From Bacteroidetes bacterium 4572_114 (GTDB lineage: Bacteria; Bacteroidota; Bacteroidia; Bacteroidales; 4484-276): DNA of 20,510 nt. Positions 16,297-20,510 of the stretch are shown in pieces. The stretch's first letter is position 1, and each line of letters starts with the position of its first letter. The notes under the pieces were generated by a model. It saw only the letters and a list, made by a program, of their open reading frames with translations, searched no databases and had not been told where the DNA came from. The translations under genes and the position numbers were made by a program. The stretch lies in NCBI GenBank assembly GCA_002254335.1, contig NIVA01000041.1, positions 1 to 20,510 of the forward strand, written 5' to 3'.

Positions 16297-16740
16297 TATT
16301 CAAAAATTTTAACCGGCAAAAGTAGCTTTTTCAGCATAATTAGCTGGCGGATGTTTGTAACTTTTAGGGAGTAAATTTGGTAATTTGAAAATTTGGTAAT
16401 TTGATGATGTGACAATTTGAAAATTAAGGGATGGATAGATTATTAATGTGATCATTATTTTTAGACACAGATGGCGGTTACCCGTATAAAGTTGGATATT
16501 ACTAATTATCAATTCATCATTAATTCGTGCATTCGTGGCAATTTTTTTTGCAATTTGTCCCGCATTACGAGTGTAGCCCAGATGGCGAAGTATATTTATG
16601 ATGGATTTTTTTCAATCTCCCTCCTTGAAAATATTTATCAATACAAAATTGCCATTCTGTGAATAACTTTTTTACGTACTTTAATTCAGGGTATTGTATA
16701 ATCAACTATTTTTACCCATCATTTTTGAAAAATAATAAAT
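16297..16740. other. 444-bp intergenic region between divergent genes, with AT-rich iterated repeats
   Basis: Contains the uvrD promoter box at its left end and the leader of the small basic protein gene at its right end. At 16373-16425 the words AATTTGGTAATTTG and AATTTGAAAATT are iterated, a simple-sequence pattern common between Bacteroidota genes. A weak -7 candidate for the rightward gene is CATTTTTG at 16720-16727 (one mismatch). The short open frames in it consist of this repeat text and do not look coding. No RNA gene was recognised. Confidence 0.6.
16317..16324 (-). promoter_or_regulatory. Bacteroidota -7 box for uvrD
   Basis: On the minus strand the bases read TACTTTTG, an exact TAnnTTTG match, 20 bases upstream of the uvrD ATG. 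No good -33 box. Confidence 0.6.
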
Positions 16741-17004
16741 ATGGCTGCCAAACGCAAAAAGAAAAGAAAGCCCACCAAGTATAAAACCATTGCTTTTAAA
16801 ATCACGGCAAGGCAAAAAAAATCGCTTGAGGCAAATTGTAAAGCACGTAAAACCACCCCGTTAAAACTGATAAAGAAATCCATTCAGCATTACCTTAGTC
16901 TCAAAAAGGAAGACCGGCCACCCGACTATGTAACCTCAAATCAGTTAGATTTGTTTGATGAAGAACTATATAAAACGGAAAGCCCGGAGGGGGATAAAGG
17001 ATAA
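16741..17004 (+). CDS. Small basic protein, ribbon-helix-helix-like
   Basis: An 87-residue, strongly basic protein. After a lysine/arginine-rich start (MAAKRKKKRKPTK) it has a short strand YKTIAFKITA followed by two helices (RQKKSLEANCKAR and PLKLIKKSIQHYLSLKK). This layout fits the ribbon-helix-helix fold of small DNA-binding regulators and antitoxins. The tail is acidic (DLFDEELYKTESPEGDKG). I do not recognise the family. No toxin gene is adjacent, so a chromosomal DNA-binding protein is as likely as an antitoxin. Coding character is supported by a continuous frame with a sharp basic-to-acidic pattern, a good ATG and more than 200 bp of non-coding sequence on each side. Confidence 0.65.
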   Translation: MAAKRKKKRKPTKYKTIAFKITARQKKSLEANCKARKTTPLKLIKKSIQHYLSLKKEDRPPDYVTSNQLDLFDEELYKTESPEGDKG

Positions 17005-17167
17005 ACTTGTTTTTTTGCTTCGATATTGAGACCACTCCGATAAATTAAATTCAGCCGCTAAACTTGTCCGTACGAAGCGAAGCAAGTCCGTCTGGATGGA
17101 TGCGCGAATTAAAAATTTTAATAAATTGTTATTTAAGTATTTACGAATGATGGGATTTCGCTAATTT

Positions 17168-17186
17168 CTGAAAACTTCGTTTTCGG
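17168..17186. terminator. Small hairpin between convergent genes
   Basis: CTGAAAAC-TTC-GTTTTCGG forms an 8-bp stem (one wobble) with a 3-base loop. It lies in the 257-bp space where the small basic gene and recR converge. The position fits a transcription end, but no long U-run follows on either strand. Confidence 0.3.
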
Positions 17187-17261
17187 ATTGGATTCGATGT
17201 TAGGGTTTTGGATTTCCCGTTCATTTTCCCGGCTAAATATTCAGGGTTAATGGGAGGGGCA

Positions 17262-17882
17262 TTACCTGTTCATCGAATTTTCATAGGGGAGGCGGTTAAT
17301 AATTGACCTTCCCAATGTAACCTCATCTGCATATTCAAGTTCATCGCCAACCGAAACGCCCCTGGCAATACTGGAAACAATGACTTCAAAACCCTTTATT
17401 TTTTTATAGATATAAAAATTGGTGGTGTCGCCTTCGATGGTTGCCGACAATGCCAAAATAATTTCATTTACTTCGTTGCCGTTCAACCGTTCAATTAGTT
17501 TGTTTATTGTCAGGTCGCCAGGCCCAATGCCATCCATAGGCGAAATAATCCCCCCCAACACATGGTACAACCCTTTGTACTGAGAAGTGTTTTCTATTGC
17601 CATCACATCACGGATATCTTCAACAACACAAATAACCGAAGGGTCTCTTTTAGGGTTGCTGCAAATATTACAAATCTCATTATCTGAAATGTTCTGGCAA
17701 ATCTTGCAGAAATTCACATCGTTGCGCATTTTTATAAGGGCATCGGCCAACTGCTGTGCTTCAGTTTTTTCTTCATTCAATAAATAGAGTGCAAGCCTGA
17801 GGGCAGTTTTCCGGCCAATGCCAGGGAGCTTCGAAAGCTCATTCACTGCATTTTCGACAAGTTTGGATGAGTATGTGTTCAA
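17262..17882 (-). CDS. recR: Recombination mediator RecR
   Basis: Cytoplasmic recombinational-repair protein that works with RecO (and RecF) to load RecA on gapped DNA. The 206-residue product has the helix-hairpin-helix LPGIGRKTALRL (19-30), the four-cysteine zinc finger (Cys59, Cys62, Cys71, Cys74), the Toprim domain with VICVVEDIRDV (about 83-93) and the C-terminal Walker-like GVSVGDELEYADEVTLGRSI. Length is standard. It follows mqnA by 30 bp on the same strand, probably as the second gene of that transcript. Confidence 0.95.
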   Translation of the reverse strand: MNTYSSKLVENAVNELSKLPGIGRKTALRLALYLLNEEKTEAQQLADALIKMRNDVNFCKICQNISDNEICNICSNPKRDPSVICVVEDIRDVMAIENTSQYKGLYHVLGGIISPMDGIGPGDLTINKLIERLNGNEVNEIILALSATIEGDTTNFYIYKKIKGFEVIVSSIARGVSVGDELEYADEVTLGRSIINRLPYENSMNR

Positions 17883-17912
17883 TTTTTTTCGGTTTATTTA
17901 ATATGACTTTGG

Positions 17913-18674
17913 TCATAAATTTTTAGAATAGTTCAAAAACAATTCCATGGCTTTTTTCTTGGCTTCATCAAGGTTATAGCTGATCGAATGTTCCAGGTAA
18001 TCCTTCAGTTCGGGTTTGCTTATCAACCCATTTTGGAAAATTTGAACGGCGGCACCAATATTATCAATTCCATATTTCATCGATTTATTGAAGTCGCGGA
18101 TAAATTCTTCAGGAAGTTTTTTATTGGCCACCCAGCAGGCAAACACAAAGGGCAGGCCCGTGAATTTTTTCCACTCTTCGGCCAGGTCGATACTGAATTT
18201 GTATTTCGGGCTTTCCACAAAGGTCTTATCCCCAATCAACACAAGCCCGGCTTGCCCCTGTTGATTGTCCTGAAATTCAGTTATCGGTTTCCATGTAAAT
18301 TCCCTCTTCCAAAACTTGTTGGCCAACACCCTTACAAGTTTCACAGAAGTACGCGATTCAGTATCCAGAAAAATGGTATTTATCCGGGCCAAAGGATGGT
18401 TTGAAAGTAGCAAAACGGTTTTTACCGCACCATCGGCGCCAATGCAAAAATCGCTGATTATGCCCTGGCTGTTAATTTCAGGAATACTGGCAACAGGTAC
18501 CAATCCTGCATCTGCTTCATCATTGATTAATTTATTGGCACATTGGGCAGGTGTATCAAGCGAAAGTTCGATAGTTTGCATGATTTTTGATTGCTCCAGC
18601 CCAAAAATAAATGGCAATGTATTAAGATATGAAACGGCAGAAACCCTTATTTTCTCTTTTATTATTTTCTCCAT
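17913..18674 (-). CDS. mqnA: Chorismate dehydratase of the futalosine menaquinone pathway
   Basis: Periplasmic-binding-protein-like cytoplasmic enzyme that removes water from chorismate to give 3-enolpyruvoylbenzoate, the first step of the futalosine route to menaquinone. The 253-residue protein starts with the family signature VSAVSYLNTLPF. It continues with CANKLINDEADAGLVPVASI, the GADGAVKTVLL segment, LDTESRTSVKLVRVL, VLIGDKTF and LAEEWKKFTGLPFVFACWVA, all characteristic of MqnA. Length fits. ATG 18674 is preceded by AGGAG and a TAnnTTTG box. recR follows 30 bp downstream. None of mqnB, mqnC or mqnD is in the window. Confidence 0.92.
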   Translation of the reverse strand: MEKIIKEKIRVSAVSYLNTLPFIFGLEQSKIMQTIELSLDTPAQCANKLINDEADAGLVPVASIPEINSQGIISDFCIGADGAVKTVLLLSNHPLARINTIFLDTESRTSVKLVRVLANKFWKREFTWKPITEFQDNQQGQAGLVLIGDKTFVESPKYKFSIDLAEEWKKFTGLPFVFACWVANKKLPEEFIRDFNKSMKYGIDNIGAAVQIFQNGLISKPELKDYLEHSISYNLDEAKKKAMELFLNYSKNL

Positions 18675-18681
18675 ACTCCTG

Positions 18682-18689
18682 CAAAATTA
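18682..18689 (-). promoter_or_regulatory. Bacteroidota -7 box for mqnA-recR
   Basis: Minus-strand bases TAATTTTG match TAnnTTTG exactly and end seven bases before the mqnA ATG, giving a very short leader that includes an AGGAG. Such closeness may mean the real transcript start lies elsewhere. Confidence 0.4.
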
Positions 18690-18722
18690 ATGGTTTATTG
18701 TGGTGTAGGGATAAAGATTAGA

Positions 18723-18730
18723 TATTTTTG
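18723..18730 (+). promoter_or_regulatory. Bacteroidota -7 box for the TonB-dependent receptor gene
   Basis: TATTTTTG matches TAnnTTTG exactly, with a TTG at 18698-18700 as a possible -33 element (22-base spacing). The ATG at 18758 lies 27 bases downstream. Confidence 0.55.
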
Positions 18731-18757
18731 TGCCCTTTAAAGAAAGAAAAATAAAAA

Positions 18758-20510
18758 ATGCTAAAAGTTATAAGCATGACAGTTTTCATTACTCCTAATC
18801 TTACTGCATCGTTCAGGCAGGCATTACTCCATTACTCCATCATTCCCCTCCTTTTCCTCTCTTTGGTTTCATTTGGTCAGCAGGTCAGTGTTTATAATTT
18901 TACCGATCTGGCCCCCGTTCAAAATGTTGCCATTTATAATTTGGGACATACAAAATCGGTTTTAACAGATGAAAAAGGTGTTGCGGATATCTCGATTTTT
19001 GAGGCGACCGACACACTTATGTTTCAGCACACGGCCTATTTTACCCAAATTATAAACATGCTGGAACTTCAGGAAATGAATTTCTCTGTTGGTATTGCCG
19101 GCCGTACCATTCAGCTTGATCAAATCATTATTTCAGCCAATAAATGGGAGCAGGACCGGGAAGATATCCCAAATAAAATTACTGTTGTCCCTGCAAAAGA
19201 AATAGCCTTTGAAAACCCTCAAACTTCAGCCGACTTGCTTGGTATTTCCAATGAGGTGTTTATCCAGAAAAGCCAGATGGGAGGTGGGAGCCCTATGATA
19301 AGGGGGTTTTCGGCCAACAGTGTTTTGCTTGTTGTGGATGGTGTGAGGATGAACAATGCGATTTACCGAAGCGGAAACCTGCAAAATGTAATTTTTATCG
19401 ATCCCAACAGTATTGAAAGTTCAGAGGTGATATTTGGCCCGGGGTCGGTGATCTATGGTTCGGATGCCCTGGGCGGGGTGATGGATTTTCATACCAAAAA
19501 AGTTGAATTGAGTTCTTTGGGGACTACAAACCTGAAAGGCAACGCAATGGCACGTTACTCTTCGGCCAACAACGAAAAAACTGCTCACGTGGATTTAAAC
19601 TTTGGCCGGAAGAATTGGGGATTTTTAACGAGTGTAACCTTTAGCGATTTTGACGACCTCAGACAGGGTTCAAAAGGTTTGCCCGGTTTTGACAGGAAAG
19701 ATTATGTTGAAAGTGTGGATGGCAGGGATATTATGGTCGGTAATGCTGATGTAAATATGCAAATCCCATCGGCTTACAGCCAGGTGAATGTGCTCCAGAA
19801 GTTTTTTGTTAAATTGAGCGATCATGTAAACCTTGATTATAATTTTCAGTTTACTACCTCGTCCAATATCCCGCGCTACGACCGATTGACACAATACAGC
19901 GGCGACCAGTTGAAATATTCCAGGTGGTATTATGGGCCACAAAAATGGATGATGCATGCATTGAAGGTCAACCTTCTTAATTATGGGAAATTATTCAATA
20001 ATGCTTCAGTCCTGGTTGCTTACCAAAATGTTGAAGAGGGCCGATATGACAGGAAATTTGGAAACGAAAAACTCAGGTCAAGAACCGAAAAAGTTGATAT
20101 TTTAAACCTGAACATTGATTTTGATAAAAAACTATCTCCCAAAACATCGGATGGTGGCACCGATTATGCCAGTGGTGCCGTTTATGCCAGCCTGTCATCC
20201 AATCTATTAGAACAGCTAACATTGCAAACAGGTTTGAGGTACAGTTATGTTTACCTAAATTCAAAGTTTAGTGATACTACTTTTTACCACTTTCCTTACG
20301 AGGCCATAAAAGTTAACAACGGCGCTTTGAACGGAAGCCTCGGGATGGTTTATCGCACGGCAAAACAATGGCAGTTCAATGTCAATTTATCATCTGGTTT
20401 CAGGGTGCCAAACCTTGACGATATTGCCAAAGTATTCGACTCGGAACCGGGAAATGTAATAGTTCCCAATGAAAACCTTAAACCCGAATATGCTTACAAT
20501 ATAGATGCAG
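18758..20510 (+). CDS. TonB-dependent outer-membrane receptor, heme/hemoglobin type (3' partial)
   Basis: Open from ATG 18758 to the right edge, at least 584 residues. A long N-region precedes the signal peptide (HYSIIPLLFLSLVSFG-QQ). Next come a carboxypeptidase-regulatory-like domain (about 40-120: VYNFTDLAPVQNVAIYNL, KGVADISIF), the TonB plug (about 130-245: PQTSADLLGISNEVFIQKSQ, GGSPMIRGFSANSVLLVVDG, GPGSVIYGSDALGG) and barrel strands up to SSGFRVPNLDDIAKVF. The MIRGF...VDGVRMNNAIYRSGN block is typical of hemoglobin/heme-type receptors, so iron or heme import energised by TonB is likely. A second ATG at 18776 is an alternative start. The barrel seems to jump from LSPKTS to DGGTDYASGAVYASL without the usual two strands between them. 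It diverges from mqnA. Confidence 0.9.
   Translation, partial: MLKVISMTVFITPNLTASFRQALLHYSIIPLLFLSLVSFGQQVSVYNFTDLAPVQNVAIYNLGHTKSVLTDEKGVADISIFEATDTLMFQHTAYFTQIINMLELQEMNFSVGIAGRTIQLDQIIISANKWEQDREDIPNKITVVPAKEIAFENPQTSADLLGISNEVFIQKSQMGGGSPMIRGFSANSVLLVVDGVRMNNAIYRSGNLQNVIFIDPNSIESSEVIFGPGSVIYGSDALGGVMDFHTKKVELSSLGTTNLKGNAMARYSSANNEKTAHVDLNFGRKNWGFLTSVTFSDFDDLRQGSKGLPGFDRKDYVESVDGRDIMVGNADVNMQIPSAYSQVNVLQKFFVKLSDHVNLDYNFQFTTSSNIPRYDRLTQYSGDQLKYSRWYYGPQKWMMHALKVNLLNYGKLFNNASVLVAYQNVEEGRYDRKFGNEKLRSRTEKVDILNLNIDFDKKLSPKTSDGGTDYASGAVYASLSSNLLEQLTLQTGLRYSYVYLNSKFSDTTFYHFPYEAIKVNNGALNGSLGMVYRTAKQWQFNVNLSSGFRVPNLDDIAKVFDSEPGNVIVPNENLKPEYAYNIDA

Noticed and set aside
16309..16512. Minus-strand frame in the uvrD upstream region
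   Set aside because: It is made largely of the iterated AATTTG text and overlaps the uvrD promoter box.
9538..17072. Shared 13-mer AAACTTGTCCGTA at 9538-9550 and 17060-17072
   Set aside because: A few exact 13-base matches are expected by chance in a window of this size, and the flanks do not align.
17060..17100. Hairpin around ACTTG...CAAGT downstream of the small basic gene
   Set aside because: Only five base pairs with a long loop, too weak to call.

Overview
The window reads as chromosomal DNA of a member of the Bacteroidota, most likely a Bacteroidales/Marinilabiliales-type environmental bacterium. The evidence is the AT-rich base composition, repeated matches to the phylum-specific -7 promoter box TAnnTTTG directly upstream of genes, few Shine-Dalgarno sites, a TonB-dependent receptor with an N-terminal carboxypeptidase-regulatory-like domain, and the general look of the proteins. 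The placement below phylum level is inference. No rRNA, tRNA, CRISPR array, intact insertion sequence or prophage was seen.

Layout. Positions 1-388 hold a possible 3' end of a gene and a non-coding block with a perfect 61-bp tandem duplication inside short inverted repeats. A D-Ala-D-Ala ligase gene (413-1405, +) then converges on a leftward cluster read wecB -> saccharopine/lysine dehydrogenase-like -> sbcD (5110-1557, -). A divergent control region (5111-5225) with a perfect 7-bp-arm palindrome separates wecB from a rightward GNAT-fold acyltransferase-like gene (5226-6152). A strong hairpin follows. Next come uracil phosphoribosyltransferase and a lipid A-type acyltransferase (6450-7997), a pair bracketed on both sides by two families of palindromic repeats (A and B). 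An FtsX/MacB-type permease (8228-9433) follows, and it seems to lack its last membrane helix.

The accessory-looking part is 9679-13943 on the minus strand: a RhuM-family gene overlaps by 4 bp the start of a double-SWIM-finger SNF2 helicase gene. The helicase gene is broken by an internal deletion that removes helicase motif III and shifts the frame, and its motif VI is eroded. An orphan small lipoprotein gene lies beside them. From 13999 on the content is mostly housekeeping: UvrD/PcrA helicase, a small basic ribbon-helix-helix-like protein, recR, and mqnA of the futalosine menaquinone route. A heme-type TonB-dependent receptor runs off the right edge and may lack two barrel strands.

Taken together, three DNA-repair proteins (SbcD, UvrD, RecR), envelope genes (Ddl, WecB, LpxL-like, TonB receptor) and nucleotide and quinone metabolism make up a largely ordinary chromosome segment. 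The points that merit a second look are the RhuM-SNF2 pair, the structured repeats around upp, and the three apparent internal segment losses. Intergenic stretches 9434-9678, 13207-13490 and 17005-17261 are AT-rich, and apart from one small hairpin no gene was recognised in them.
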